Assembly: GCA_902798545.1 (NCBI GenBank)
Contig: CADBWQ010000020.1
Location: forward strand, 23,881 to 87,880
Length of the DNA stretch: 64,000 bases
Direction: 5' to 3'
DNA from: Oscillospiraceae bacterium
GTDB taxonomy: Bacteria; Bacillota; Clostridia; Oscillospirales; Oscillospiraceae
The position numbers and the translations under genes were made by a program. Of the stretch, positions 8,483 through 15,968 are shown piece by piece. Position 1 is the stretch's first letter; each line of letters opens with the position of its first letter. The notes beneath the pieces are model-generated. The model did not search any database, was not told where the DNA came from, and worked only from the letters and a program-made list of their open reading frames with translations.

Positions 8483-9610
8483 ATGAATGATCTGACCAAA
8501 CGCACCTGGGCAGAGATCAGTCTCCCGGCCATCCGGCACAATTATCACGCCATCCGCAGCACGCTTCCGGCGGGCTGCCGCTTCCTCGGCGTGGTCAAGG
8601 CGGACGCCTACGGACATGGCGCCCTTCCCATTGCCAGGCTTCTGCAGGAGGAGGGCGCGGAATACCTCGCCGTCAGCTGCCTGGACGAGGCGCTGGAGCT
8701 GCGGCGCGGCGGCATCACGATGCCGGTTCTGATCCTCGGCCACACGCCGGCGGAATACACGGCGCAGCTGATTGAGAACAACCTGACCCAGACCGCGACC
8801 TGCCTTGCCAAGGCGGTGGAATACTCGGAAGCTGCGGTCCGTCTCGGGAAGACGCTGAAGCTGCACATCAAGCTGGACACCGGCATGTCGAGGCTCGGAT
8901 ATCTCTGCGCCGGAGACCTGTTCGAGGAGGGCGTCGGGAACATCATCAGCTCATGCCGGCTGCCGAATCTGGCGTTTGAGGGCTTCTACACACACTTTGC
9001 GGTCTCGGATGAGCCGGATGAAGACAGCCGGGCCTATACGCTGGAACAGTACCGGCTCTTCACAGCCGTCCTGGACGCGGTGAAAGCGCGCTCGGGGATC
9101 ACCTTTCCCATCCGGCACTGCGCCAACAGCGGCGCGGTCGTCTCCTATCCGGAAATGGCGCTGGACATGGTGCGGCCCGGTCTGCTGCTCTACGGCTACG
9201 GAGACGGCGGGAAGCTGGGTCTGCAGCCGGCCATGCGCCTCGTCACCACCGTCAGCACCATCAAGTACCATGAGCCGGGCGTCTGTGTCAGCTATGGCCG
9301 CCGGTTTGTCACCACGCGGCGTACCCGCATGGGCGTCATCGCCGCCGGATACGCCGACGGTCTCCCCCGCCTCAGCTCCAACCGGTGCAGCTACAGGATT
9401 GAGGGCCGTGACGCGCCGCAGCTCGGGACCATCTGCATGGACATGTGCATGGTGGACCTGACCGACATTCCCGAGGCAGAGGTCGGCAGTGAGGTGGAGC
9501 TCTTCGGGCCGGCCAATGACATCTGCAAGCTCGCCGATGCCGCGCAGACCATCCCCTACGAACTGCTCTGCTCCGTGACGAAGCGGGTGCCCAGAGTGTA
9601 TACAGAGTAA
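8483..9610 (+). CDS. alr: Alanine racemase
   Basis: 375 residues from the ATG at 8483 (MNDLTKRTWAEISLPAIRHN), the typical length and N-terminus; an open extension upstream is ignored because it would run through the promoter. PLP-dependent L-/D-alanine interconversion for peptidoglycan. The PLP lysine lies in VVKADAYGHGALP (about residue 39), and the second catalytic base, a tyrosine, is expected in the CVSYGRRFVTTRRTRMGVIA region (about 270), with AGYADGLPR and GTICMDMCMVDLTD downstream as in other Alr proteins. A YfbR-like gene follows after 23 bases, probably co-transcribed. Confidence 0.95.
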   Translation: MNDLTKRTWAEISLPAIRHNYHAIRSTLPAGCRFLGVVKADAYGHGALPIARLLQEEGAEYLAVSCLDEALELRRGGITMPVLILGHTPAEYTAQLIENNLTQTATCLAKAVEYSEAAVRLGKTLKLHIKLDTGMSRLGYLCAGDLFEEGVGNIISSCRLPNLAFEGFYTHFAVSDEPDEDSRAYTLEQYRLFTAVLDAVKARSGITFPIRHCANSGAVVSYPEMALDMVRPGLLLYGYGDGGKLGLQPAMRLVTTVSTIKYHEPGVCVSYGRRFVTTRRTRMGVIAAGYADGLPRLSSNRCSYRIEGRDAPQLGTICMDMCMVDLTDIPEAEVGSEVELFGPANDICKLADAAQTIPYELLCSVTKRVPRVYTE

Positions 9611-9633
9611 TCCGGATCAAAGGACCATCAATC

Positions 9634-10221
9634 ATGAAAGAAAACTTTTTTGCCTATATTTCCCGCATGCGCTATATCGGGCGCTGGAGCCTGATGCGCA
9701 ATTCCCTACCGGAGAACATCCAGGAACACAGCCATATGGTCGCGGTTCTGGCCCACGCGCTGGGCGTGATCCGGCGCGACGTGCTTCATGTCCCCTGTGA
9801 TCCGGAGCTTGCCGCCACCGTGGCGCTGTTCCACGACAGCTCCGAAATTCTGACCGGCGACCTCCCCACCCCGATCAAGTACCACAGCCGCGAGATCCGC
9901 GACGCCTACAAGCAGGTGGAGGCCCTCGCCTGCCACAAGCTGCTGGAGACGCTGCCGGAGGAGCTGCGCCCCGCTTATGAACCGCTGCTCAGCGGAGAGG
10001 CACAGGCGCATGTCCACGACCTCGTCAAGGCCGCAGACAAGCTCTCCGCCTATATCAAGTGCATTGAGGAGCGGAAAGCCGGCAACAACGAATTTCTCTC
10101 CGCGGAGATACAGACCCGGAAGATTCTCGTGGAGAGCCGGATGCCGGAGGTGGACTACTTTCTGGAGCACTTTATTCCGGCCTTTGAGCTCAACCTGGAT
10201 GAGCTGGGCACAATCGATTAA
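9634..10221 (+). CDS. YfbR-like HD-domain 5'-deoxynucleotidase
   Basis: 195 residues, about the length of E. coli YfbR (199). HD-superfamily metal ligands are visible: EHSHMVAVLAHAL (about residues 30-42), the HD pair in VALFHDSSEILTGDLPTPIK (about 66-85), and the distal D in VKAADKLSAYIKC. YfbR hydrolyses deoxynucleoside 5'-monophosphates and helps balance dNTP pools. The conserved LPTPIKY segment is specific to this family rather than generic HD phosphatases. It lies 23 bases after alr on the same strand. Confidence 0.88.
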   Translation: MKENFFAYISRMRYIGRWSLMRNSLPENIQEHSHMVAVLAHALGVIRRDVLHVPCDPELAATVALFHDSSEILTGDLPTPIKYHSREIRDAYKQVEALACHKLLETLPEELRPAYEPLLSGEAQAHVHDLVKAADKLSAYIKCIEERKAGNNEFLSAEIQTRKILVESRMPEVDYFLEHFIPAFELNLDELGTID

Positions 10222-10324
10222 GTAACCGGGTTATTATGTCAATTTTCACAAATCTCACATTCTGAGTTTGTGTGTTCTGCACAAATCTTTGGTTGGATTT
10301 GCTCTTGTTTTTTTCTTTCAAAAG

Positions 10325-10393
10325 ACTAAAATATAGGCTCAAAATACCGGGGACGATCTCTCGTCTGTAAACCCCTTCGAATTTTCCGGTATT
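10325..10393 (+). promoter_or_regulatory. Structured 5' leader resembling a guanidine-IV (mepA) riboswitch
   Basis: An outer helix pairs AATACCGG (10343-10350) with CCGGTATT (10386-10393). Inside it a hairpin GACGA-TCTC-TCGTC (10352-10365) sits next to ACCCC (10371-10375), which can pair with CGGGG. The order CCGGGGACGA..TCGTC..ACCCC is what I remember of the guanidine-IV/mepA motif, which controls MATE exporters in Clostridia; the gene downstream is indeed a MATE exporter. The outer helix ends one base before the ribosome-site-like GGAAAG. Assignment rests on memory of the consensus. Confidence 0.5.
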
Positions 10394-10410
10394 GGAAAGC
10401 TGATTCAACC

Positions 10411-11814
10411 ATGATAAAAGATATGACAACAGGTTCCCCGCTCAAGTGCATTCTGCGCTTCTGCATTCCGCTGCTGATCGGGAATCTGTTTCAGCAGTTT
10501 TACAACCTCGCCGACAGCATTCTCGTCGGCCGCATTCTGGGCCTGAACGCCTTTGCCGGTGTCGGCGTGACCGGGGCGCTGAATTTCCTGATCATCGGGT
10601 TTGCCCTCGGCGTCTGCTCCGGACTTTCCATCCCGATCTCCCAGAGTTTCGGGGCCGGCAGGACGGATCTTGTCCGCAAGCGCACGGCGCAGCTGGTCTG
10701 GCTCGGATTTGGAATCTCCGTCCTGATCCAGATCGTCTGCTTCTTCTGGACAGACGATCTGCTCCGCCTGATGAACACGCCGGAAGAGATTTTTGACGAC
10801 GCCTACCGCTATATCTTCCTCATCTTCATGGGCGTCGGCGCCACGATGCTCTATAACCTCAGCTCCGCCGTGCTCCGCGCACTCGGCGACAGCCGCACGC
10901 CCCTGCATTTTCTGGTCGGTGCCGTGGCGATCAATGTCTTTCTCGACATTCTGTTCATGAAATATCTCCACACCGGCGTGGAGGGAGCAGCCTGGGCAAC
11001 CATCCTGTCGCAGCTGGCATCCGGAATCGCCTGCGTCCTCTATATTCTGCGGAAGATTCCCTTCATGAACATCCGGCGCTCCGATCTGCGCCCGGACTGG
11101 CGGATCATGCGTCTGATGCTCAGGATCGGCGTGCCGATGGGCGCGCAGTTTGCCATCACGGCAGTCGGGTCCATCATCATGCAGAGCGCCGTGAACGGTC
11201 TTGGCGCCACCGCCGTGGCCGCAGTCTCGGCCGCAGCGAAGGTGCATAACATTGTCGCCGCCCCGCTCGAAAGCTGCGGCATCGCAATGGCGACCTACTG
11301 CGGGCAGAACCTGGGCGCCGGAAGGATCGACCGGATCCGCCGCGGCGTTCTGGACACGACCGTCGTGTCCATGCTCTACTGCGTCGCAGCCTTCCTCTTC
11401 AACTATACCGCCGGGCAGAAGGTCGCGCTGCTGTTCGTGGACGCCTCCGAGATCCGGGTTCTCCGTCTGGCGCAGCAGTACCTCGTGGCCATGAGCGCCT
11501 TCTACCCCACGCTCGCGGTGATTTTCATCTTCCGCAACGGTCTGCAGGGAATGGGCTACTCCGGCGAGGCCATGCTCGCGGGTGTTTCCGAGCTGATTGC
11601 CCGGGTCCTTGTGGCGTTTGTGCTGGTCGGCAGAATCGGCTTCAACGGTGTCTGCTGCGCCAACCCCTCCGCCTGGGTCTTTGCGGACACGGTTCTGCTG
11701 GTGCTCTATTTCCGCGAGATGCGCCATATCCGCAGCGCGAACCCCGCGCTTCCCGCGGAGGCTGCGCATACCGAACCACAGCGGAAGCTCTCTTCCGCGC
11801 ACGCATACCGCTGA
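10411..11814 (+). CDS. MATE-family multidrug/organic cation efflux transporter
   Basis: 467 residues with about twelve hydrophobic segments in two six-helix halves (the second half starts near residue 235, MLRIGVPMGAQFAITAVGSI). Typical MATE markers are PLLIGNLFQQFYNLADSILV at the start of helix 1 and SAVLRALGDSRTPLHF (about 153). It couples Na+ or H+ entry to export of cationic compounds. The structured leader immediately upstream suggests control by guanidinium or another small cation. The start at 10411 is chosen over a second ATG four codons later because of the nearby GGAAAG. A terminator follows 27 bases after the stop. Confidence 0.92.
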   Translation: MIKDMTTGSPLKCILRFCIPLLIGNLFQQFYNLADSILVGRILGLNAFAGVGVTGALNFLIIGFALGVCSGLSIPISQSFGAGRTDLVRKRTAQLVWLGFGISVLIQIVCFFWTDDLLRLMNTPEEIFDDAYRYIFLIFMGVGATMLYNLSSAVLRALGDSRTPLHFLVGAVAINVFLDILFMKYLHTGVEGAAWATILSQLASGIACVLYILRKIPFMNIRRSDLRPDWRIMRLMLRIGVPMGAQFAITAVGSIIMQSAVNGLGATAVAAVSAAAKVHNIVAAPLESCGIAMATYCGQNLGAGRIDRIRRGVLDTTVVSMLYCVAAFLFNYTAGQKVALLFVDASEIRVLRLAQQYLVAMSAFYPTLAVIFIFRNGLQGMGYSGEAMLAGVSELIARVLVAFVLVGRIGFNGVCCANPSAWVFADTVLLVLYFREMRHIRSANPALPAEAAHTEPQRKLSSAHAYR

Positions 11815-11841
11815 AGCGCATCTCATCCTGTCATGAAAACA

Positions 11842-11872
11842 GCCTGCCGCAGACGGCAGGCTGCTTTTTTTC
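11842..11872 (+). terminator. Terminator after MATE gene
   Basis: Stem GCCTGCCG (11842-11849) / CGGCAGGC (11854-11861) followed by TGC and eight T residues. Confidence 0.9.
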
Positions 11873-11893
11873 CGCGCGTGTTTGCCATGACTT

Positions 11894-11908
11894 ACAACCG
11901 CCGGTTGT
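11894..11908. promoter_or_regulatory. Short perfect palindrome upstream of Y-family polymerase
   Basis: ACAACCG-C-CGGTTGT, a 7+1+7 dyad in the 258-base gap between the MATE terminator and the polymerase gene. It could be an operator. It is not the Firmicute LexA consensus and lies about 130 bases upstream of the likely promoter, so its role is uncertain. Confidence 0.25.
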
Positions 11909-12040
11909 GCATCATAAACCAAAAACTGTTTTTCAGCGCATTTCCGAGATGATAAACTGTTATCAAGAGGAGAAATCCCCTTCCATACCTAGAATGCCTG
12001 TGAGATGTAATTTACTGTGTTGCTATTTCATTTTTTGCCC

Positions 12041-12069
12041 TTGAAGTCAGCATAATATTGTGTTATTAT
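12041..12069 (+). promoter_or_regulatory. Promoter for Y-family polymerase gene
   Basis: TTGAAG (12041-12046), 17-base spacer, TATTAT (12064-12069); about 60 bases before the start codon. No LexA-type box is visible around it. Confidence 0.55.
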
Positions 12070-12130
12070 GACAACCATCAGAAATATGCCATCAGGCGCG
12101 TCTCCCCCGGCACAGATGGAAGGTGGTTGT

Positions 12131-13543
12131 ATGATCGGGGAATCACAAAACGGGGCGTTTATCTGTATCGACCTCAAAAGCTATTACGCGTCCGTCGAGT
12201 GCGCAGCGCGCGGCCTGGACCCGCTGACGGCAAAGCTCCTTGTCGCCGACGAGAGCCGTTCCGATCAGACAATCTGTCTGGCGGTCTCCCCCGCCCTGAA
12301 AGCCATCGGCGTGCCGTCCAGGCCAAGACTGTTTGAGGCAAAACAGGCGATCCGGCTGTATGAAGCACGGAATCATACCCGGGTCGATTATATCACGGCA
12401 GTTCCGCGCATGGCCGAGTATGTGCGGATGTCGTCGGAGATCTACGGAATCTATCTGAAATATGTATCTCCGGAGGACATCCACATCTACAGCATCGACG
12501 AGTGCTTCATAGACTGCGGCAAATACCTGGGGGCCTATGCCCAGGAGGCCGCGAAAAGCGGTCTGGAACCGGCGCACGTCATGGCGGTCACCATCATCCG
12601 GGATGTCCTCAGGGCCACAAACATCACAGCAACCGTGGGAATCGGCACGAATCTTTATCTGGCCAAGGTTGCGATGGACATCGTCGCGAAAAAAGCGCCT
12701 CCGGACCGGGACGGCGTGCGCATCGCGGAGCTGAACGAATACAGCTACCGCTATCTCCTGTGGGATCACAAACCGCTCACGGACTTCTGGCAGATCGGGC
12801 CGGGGAAATCCAGAACCCTGGCGAGGGCATGCATGGAAACCATGGCCGATATCGCCCGCCGCAGTCTGTTCGATGAAGAATACTTTTACAAAACCTTCGG
12901 GATTGATGGCGAGATTCTGATCGATCACGCCTGGGGGCTGGAGCCGGTGACGATGGCTGATATCAAGAATTACCGTTCCTCCTCGCATTCCCTCTCCAAC
13001 GGGCAGGTTCTTCCCAGGCCGTACTCCTATGAGGAGGCGCGCGTCGTCTTTACGGAAATGATCGAAAACTCCTGCGCCGACCTTTTCAACAGGGAACTGA
13101 TTACCGACAATCTCACCTGGTGGGTCGTCTACGACTACAGGAGTCTTGAAAAGGTCCCCGGCTACGACGGGGACCTCAGCATTGACTTCTATGGCAGGAT
13201 TCACCCGGCACACAGCACCGGCACCGTCAGACTCCGCAGCCGCACAAACAGCCTTCATACGATCGCGCCGCTCATGCTTGCGCAGTTTGACAGGAAAACC
13301 GATCACCGCCTGCTCTACCGGCGGCTTGGAATATCGGCGAATGACGTGATCAGCAACGACGGTGTGTATCAGCTGGATCTTCTGACCGACTATGAGAAAC
13401 TCGCAAGGGAAAACAGGCTGCAGGGCGTCATGCTGAGCGTAAGACAGAAATACGGTGCGAACGCCGTTTTCAAGGGAACGAATCTGAGAGAGGGCGCCAC
13501 CGCCCTGGAGCGGAACATGCAGATCGGCGGTCACAGGGCCTGA
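12131..13543 (+). CDS. Y-family DNA polymerase (UmuC/DinB-like)
   Basis: 470 residues from the ATG at 12131, preceded by GGAAGGTGG. Palm and finger motifs: ICIDLKSYYASVECAARGLDP (first catalytic Asp, steric-gate region) at about 11-31, YSIDECFIDCGKYL (SIDE motif, catalytic Asp-Glu) at about 122, and GIGTNLYLAKVAMDIVAKK. The helix-hairpin-helix region and little-finger domain follow. Its length and C-terminus (ALERNMQIGGHRA) match the long Firmicute UmuC-like branch rather than classic 350-residue DinB. Expected to perform error-prone translesion synthesis. It stands alone, without a UmuD-like partner. Confidence 0.92.
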   Translation: MIGESQNGAFICIDLKSYYASVECAARGLDPLTAKLLVADESRSDQTICLAVSPALKAIGVPSRPRLFEAKQAIRLYEARNHTRVDYITAVPRMAEYVRMSSEIYGIYLKYVSPEDIHIYSIDECFIDCGKYLGAYAQEAAKSGLEPAHVMAVTIIRDVLRATNITATVGIGTNLYLAKVAMDIVAKKAPPDRDGVRIAELNEYSYRYLLWDHKPLTDFWQIGPGKSRTLARACMETMADIARRSLFDEEYFYKTFGIDGEILIDHAWGLEPVTMADIKNYRSSSHSLSNGQVLPRPYSYEEARVVFTEMIENSCADLFNRELITDNLTWWVVYDYRSLEKVPGYDGDLSIDFYGRIHPAHSTGTVRLRSRTNSLHTIAPLMLAQFDRKTDHRLLYRRLGISANDVISNDGVYQLDLLTDYEKLARENRLQGVMLSVRQKYGANAVFKGTNLREGATALERNMQIGGHRA

Positions 13544-13586
13544 GGATGCGCTTCCCGGCGGTTCGGACATGGCGACGCAGCGCCGC

Positions 13587-13615
13587 TTGCACCCCGGGCG
13601 TCAATATGATACAAT
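13587..13615 (+). promoter_or_regulatory. Promoter for lipoprotein gene
   Basis: TTGCAC (13587-13592), 17-base spacer, TACAAT (13610-13615), with a purine-rich ribosome site before the ATG at 13671. Confidence 0.6.
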
Positions 13616-13670
13616 CAGGCCGGTGAATCGGAAACGGATTCACAAGGAAGCAAACAGGAGAAACGAAGAA

Positions 13671-14267
13671 ATGAAAAAAAACACTCTTATCGCCGTTATC
13701 TTCGCGCTGGTGCTGTCGATGCTGTCGCTCACAGCATGCGGGAAGTCAGAATTCGGACTGAGCGAAAGCTCCGCGAAGCGGATGACCATTACCGCGGAGA
13801 ACGCCTCCAAGGACGCATTCTTCCTGTCCGGTTCGCTGGAGGTCGCCAGCGGAGAAATGATCGTCATCTCCGCCGACCTGACAAAGGGCACGGTCCGGGT
13901 GGAAATCGTCCCAACAGCCGAAGAGCAGAGCATCGAGGAGCTCCCCGATCTGAACGCCGAGGCGATCCTGACCGCCAACCTCCACAGCACGGATCAGATG
14001 TCCGGGACCGTGCCGGCGGGGAACTACATGCTGCGGGCCACCTGCCTGGAGAAGGCCACCGGCACCGTTCAGCTCGAAGTACTGCCGGATCCGGCCGCCG
14101 CATCCCGCCGCCAGGATGGCGAGCGCTTTGAAGACACCATCATTCCGGCCGCGGACGGCTGCCTCATCGCCACGGAGCACCTCTCCATTGAGAGCGCCGA
14201 AGGCTTCGGCAGGCGCTTCGGGGAGATGCTGAACACCCTTTCCGTGTTTCAGAAGAGTGCAGCCTGA
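13671..14267 (+). CDS. Lipoprotein, hypothetical
   Basis: 198 residues. The N-terminus MKKNTLIAVIFALVLSMLSL followed by TAC-G is a lipoprotein signal peptide with a lipobox (LTAC), so the mature protein should be anchored to the outer face of the membrane. The rest looks beta-rich: about residues 35-150 alternate short strands around MTITAENASKDAFFLSGSLE, GEMIVISADLTKGTVRVEIV and VPAGNYMLRATCLEKATGTV, suggesting a single beta-sandwich domain. No known family is recognised. Own promoter and own terminator. Confidence 0.75.
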   Translation: MKKNTLIAVIFALVLSMLSLTACGKSEFGLSESSAKRMTITAENASKDAFFLSGSLEVASGEMIVISADLTKGTVRVEIVPTAEEQSIEELPDLNAEAILTANLHSTDQMSGTVPAGNYMLRATCLEKATGTVQLEVLPDPAAASRRQDGERFEDTIIPAADGCLIATEHLSIESAEGFGRRFGEMLNTLSVFQKSAA

Positions 14268-14281
14268 GAGGCCGAGCATAA

Positions 14282-14312
14282 AAAACAGAGCCGGAGCGGC
14301 TCTGTTTTTTTA
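14282..14312 (+). terminator. Terminator after lipoprotein gene
   Basis: Stem AAAACAGAGCC (14282-14292) / GGCTCTGTTTT (14298-14308) with loop GGAGC, running into a T tract. Confidence 0.9.
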
Positions 14313-14328
14313 TACTCAAATCCGTATT

Positions 14329-14520
14329 TCATGCGGCTTCTGCCGCTGCATTCACCTGCATGCCATAGGCAGCGGCGTTTTCACCGGCGATCTTTCCGGA
14401 GGTAAAGCACCAGCCATGTGCAACACCGCCTTAATCAATATATCCGGTATCATTGGTGAAGAGGACGCCCATGGAATCCGTCCCGCAGGCATACAGTCCG
14501 GGAATCACATTCCCGTCTGC
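14329..14520 (-). pseudogene. C-terminal remnant of an FAD-dependent fumarate-reductase-like flavoprotein
   Basis: Minus-strand translation reads DGNVIPGLYACGTDSMGVLF, TNDTGYID, an in-frame TAA, then GGVAHGWCFTSGKIAGENAA to the final stop at 14329. This is the C-terminal FAD-binding signature (IPGLYACGTDS ... TSGKIAGENA) of the flavocytochrome c/urocanate reductase family. The 5' part is absent and the remaining piece carries a nonsense codon, so it is a decayed fragment. A full-length relative with a Tat signal is present at 35535-37151, but the two are clearly different genes. Confidence 0.75.
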
Positions 14521-14521
14521 T

Positions 14522-14629
14522 TTTGAAGAGTTGCCGGATACTTACACCATTTTCATCACAGAAGAAGATGTCATGGATGCATTGAGAGTTCCTGCCGAGG
14601 AGCAGGCAAAATACGCCAAAATGCTGTAG
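14522..14629 (+). pseudogene. Fragment resembling Rpn/PD-(D/E)XK putative transposase C-terminal region
   Basis: A 35-codon open segment without a plausible start, FEELPDTYTIFITEEDVMDA followed by LRVPAEEQAKYAKML and a stop. The phrase LPxTYxIFITExDV is familiar from Rpn-family (recombination-promoting nuclease) proteins common in gut Clostridia. The join between this phrase and the EEQAKYAKML tail is closer than expected, so an internal deletion is likely. It abuts the flavoprotein remnant, marking a junction of gene debris. Confidence 0.4.
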
Positions 14630-14701
14630 GGAGCATTGGGTCGCCGGATATGAGTAAAGCAAACGAAGACGAGCTCTACTGAGACCATTCCATAAGGAAA
14701 C

Positions 14702-14740
14702 AATCAGGCTGGATCACCGATACAGTGATTCAGCCTGATT
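14702..14740. repeat. Long inverted repeat (hairpin)
   Basis: Arms 14702-14717 and 14725-14740 pair over 16 bp with one G-T wobble and a 7-base loop. No T tract follows on either strand, so it may be a remnant terminator or an RNA hairpin rather than a working terminator. Confidence 0.6.
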
Positions 14741-14889
14741 CTAAGTTGAAATGCCCTCCACAATCAGATATATCTTTTATGTATCTTTAATCGCATAACA
14801 CAGGTATTTCCTTTTTCTGTTTCTCTGTGTTATCATACAATCGTCCTAAGGGAACAGGACAAATAACTCATAGAAAGAAGGCGCTGAAA

Positions 14890-14937
14890 ATGTTGAAGGA
14901 GTTCTATGAAAGCTTCTCTCACCGCGAGGGCAAATGA
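14890..14937 (+). CDS. 15-residue peptide ORF, copy 1 of a tandem pair
   Basis: ATG-initiated MLKEFYESFSHREGK, stop TGA. An AGAAGG ribosome site ends 8 bases before the ATG. Copy 2 lies exactly 102 bases downstream with the same ribosome site at the same spacing. Across the 15 sense codons five differ: four are synonymous and one is conservative (Glu7/Asp7), and the stop changes TGA to TAA. That pattern points to selection on the peptide. No signal peptide or hydrophobic helix; polar and roughly charge-balanced. A possible promoter (TTTTCT, 17 bases, TACAAT at about 14836-14841) lies upstream. Function unknown: signalling peptide, regulatory leader or small binding partner are all possible. 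Confidence 0.65.
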   Translation: MLKEFYESFSHREGK

Positions 14938-14991
14938 TGGGATTCACCCGAAACCACAACATGAACAAACTACAGAAAGAAGGCGCCGATC

Positions 14992-15039
14992 ATGCTGAAG
15001 GAGTTCTATGATAGCTTCTCTCACAGGGAAGGTAAATAA
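14992..15039 (+). CDS. 15-residue peptide ORF, copy 2 of a tandem pair
   Basis: MLKEFYDSFSHREGK, stop TAA, with AGAAGG 8 bases upstream of the ATG. It differs from copy 1 in one residue (Asp for Glu at position 7) although several codons differ. A perfect intrinsic terminator begins 11 bases after the stop, so both copies sit on one short transcript that appears to carry nothing else. An alternative 16-codon frame starting at 14961 exists but is not shared by copy 1 and is rejected. No family recognised. Confidence 0.65.
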   Translation: MLKEFYDSFSHREGK

Positions 15040-15050
15040 GCTTCGTAATT

Positions 15051-15074
15051 GGACCGCTCCGGCGGTCCTTTTCC
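15051..15074 (+). terminator. Terminator of the tandem-peptide transcript
   Basis: Stem GGACCGC (15051-15057) / GCGGTCC (15062-15068), loop TCCG, followed by TTTTCCTTT. Confidence 0.85.
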
Positions 15075-15118
15075 TTTGCTGCAAGATTGGTTCTATCAAG
15101 CCTCTGTGCAGTGAGATA

Positions 15119-15149
15119 CGCTCCGAGAATTTCTCTCGGAGCGCATTTT
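15119..15149 (+). terminator. Second terminator-like hairpin
   Basis: Stem CGCTCCGAGA (15119-15128) / TCTCGGAGCG (15134-15143), loop ATTTC, then CATTTTTG. It lies 50 bases past the previous terminator with no gene between; the segment may be a small RNA or a leftover from a lost gene. Confidence 0.6.
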
Positions 15150-15245
15150 TGTCTCACTATCTCTTTTCGCGGATTAATAGGTCTCCTCATATTATTTAGC
15201 ATATTGCATTATCATAACGGGATGACCTAAGAAAAGCAGAATTAT

Positions 15246-15443
15246 TCACCAGTCATCATCCAGAAGCGCGGAGAGGCCTTCGGCCTCGTCCACCCATGAC
15301 GGGTCATATTTTGCCTTCTTCATCGTTGTGCCGCAGGACGGACAAACCTTATACGGCTTTTTGCAGGACGCATCGCAGGCAGAACAGATACACTCATCCG
15401 GCCGGAAGAGATGCGTCCGCTGGATCCAGTGTGCCGATTTCAT
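15246..15443 (-). CDS. Small zinc-ribbon protein, copy A
   Basis: 65 residues. Four metal-binding CxxC-type positions: CICSAC (about 18-23), CKK (27) and CPSCG (34-38), arranged as a rubredoxin-like zinc ribbon. The start codon follows GGGGGAGAAGGC, identical in copy B at 15969-16148. The proteins are nearly identical except for their last ten residues (copy A ends AEGLSALLDDDW). They flank the TIGR04076 gene on the same strand. Function unknown; similar short zinc ribbons often partner larger proteins. Confidence 0.7.
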   Translation of the reverse strand: MKSAHWIQRTHLFRPDECICSACDASCKKPYKVCPSCGTTMKKAKYDPSWVDEAEGLSALLDDDW

Positions 15444-15457
15444 GCCTTCTCCCCCAT
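15281..15457. repeat. 177-base direct repeat, copy 1
   Basis: Matches 15986-16162 without any insertion or deletion and only scattered substitutions (offset 705 bases). It covers the zinc-ribbon coding region and its ribosome site. The same-orientation copies bracket the TIGR04076 gene. Confidence 0.9.
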
Positions 15458-15496
15458 TTTCACTCTCAGATCATGCAGGCTCTCCAACTTCATAAT

Positions 15497-15907
15497 TCAA
15501 CCTGTATAAGCATCCTCGGCCGTATTCCTGAAGTTCTGTTTCGCCAGCCACTCCCGCTCCTCGTCATTTTCAGGGATGTCGATGCGCTCGATCTTAAAGA
15601 TGACCGGCCTTGTGCCGTCGTTACAGCAGGCGATCATTATGCGGTCATCGTTGGTCCAGCCCTTCATGATGGCACCGCCCTGCAGTGCCGTGTAAACATA
15701 CCGGCTGACGGCATCCCATGCCTCTCCACAGAACTTGCCGTTCATAAGGTGATAGAAATCGTCCTGCTGCGGTGTGCGCTTAAGCAGAAAGGTATCGCCC
15801 GGTTTGAAGAACGGACACGGGCCAGACTTGGGATCAGCCAGATACTGCTCCTGAAGTTCAGGAAAGCACTTCGTCTCCAGTACGGTTATTTTGCATTCGT
15901 GCTGCAT
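15497..15907 (-). CDS. TIGR04076 family protein
   Basis: 136 residues from the ATG at 15907, which is preceded by GAGGAGG six bases upstream; a TTG five codons earlier is rejected. Start MQHECKITVLETKCFPELQE, then GPCPFFKPGDTFLL (about 30-43), FCGEAWDAVSRYVYTALQGG and MIACCNDGTRPVIFKIERID, the standard blocks of the TIGR04076 family, whose biochemical role is unknown. Conserved cysteines (CPFF, CGEAW, CC) suggest metal or redox chemistry. It is sandwiched between two zinc-ribbon paralogues, which may be partners. Confidence 0.8.
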   Translation of the reverse strand: MQHECKITVLETKCFPELQEQYLADPKSGPCPFFKPGDTFLLKRTPQQDDFYHLMNGKFCGEAWDAVSRYVYTALQGGAIMKGWTNDDRIMIACCNDGTRPVIFKIERIDIPENDEEREWLAKQNFRNTAEDAYTG

Positions 15908-15968
15908 GTCAGGCCTCCTCAATCATTAATTCTCGTAGTGCATGTTCTCGGTTGTCTGTCTTCAAGTA

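Larger units (their letters stand above)
14872..15039 (+). repeat. Tandem 66-base repeat carrying ribosome site plus peptide ORF
   Basis: Unit 1 at 14872-14937 and unit 2 at 14974-15039, period 102 bases. Similarity starts at AGAAAGAAGGCGC and stops with the stop codon; the 36 bases between the units are unrelated to the sequence before unit 1. Confidence 0.85.

Noticed and set aside
14702-14740. Inverted repeat as a working terminator
   Set aside because: No T tract on either side.
14961-15011. 16-codon ORF (MNKLQKEGADHAEGVL) overlapping peptide copy 2
   Set aside because: Not shared with copy 1 and lacks its own ribosome site.
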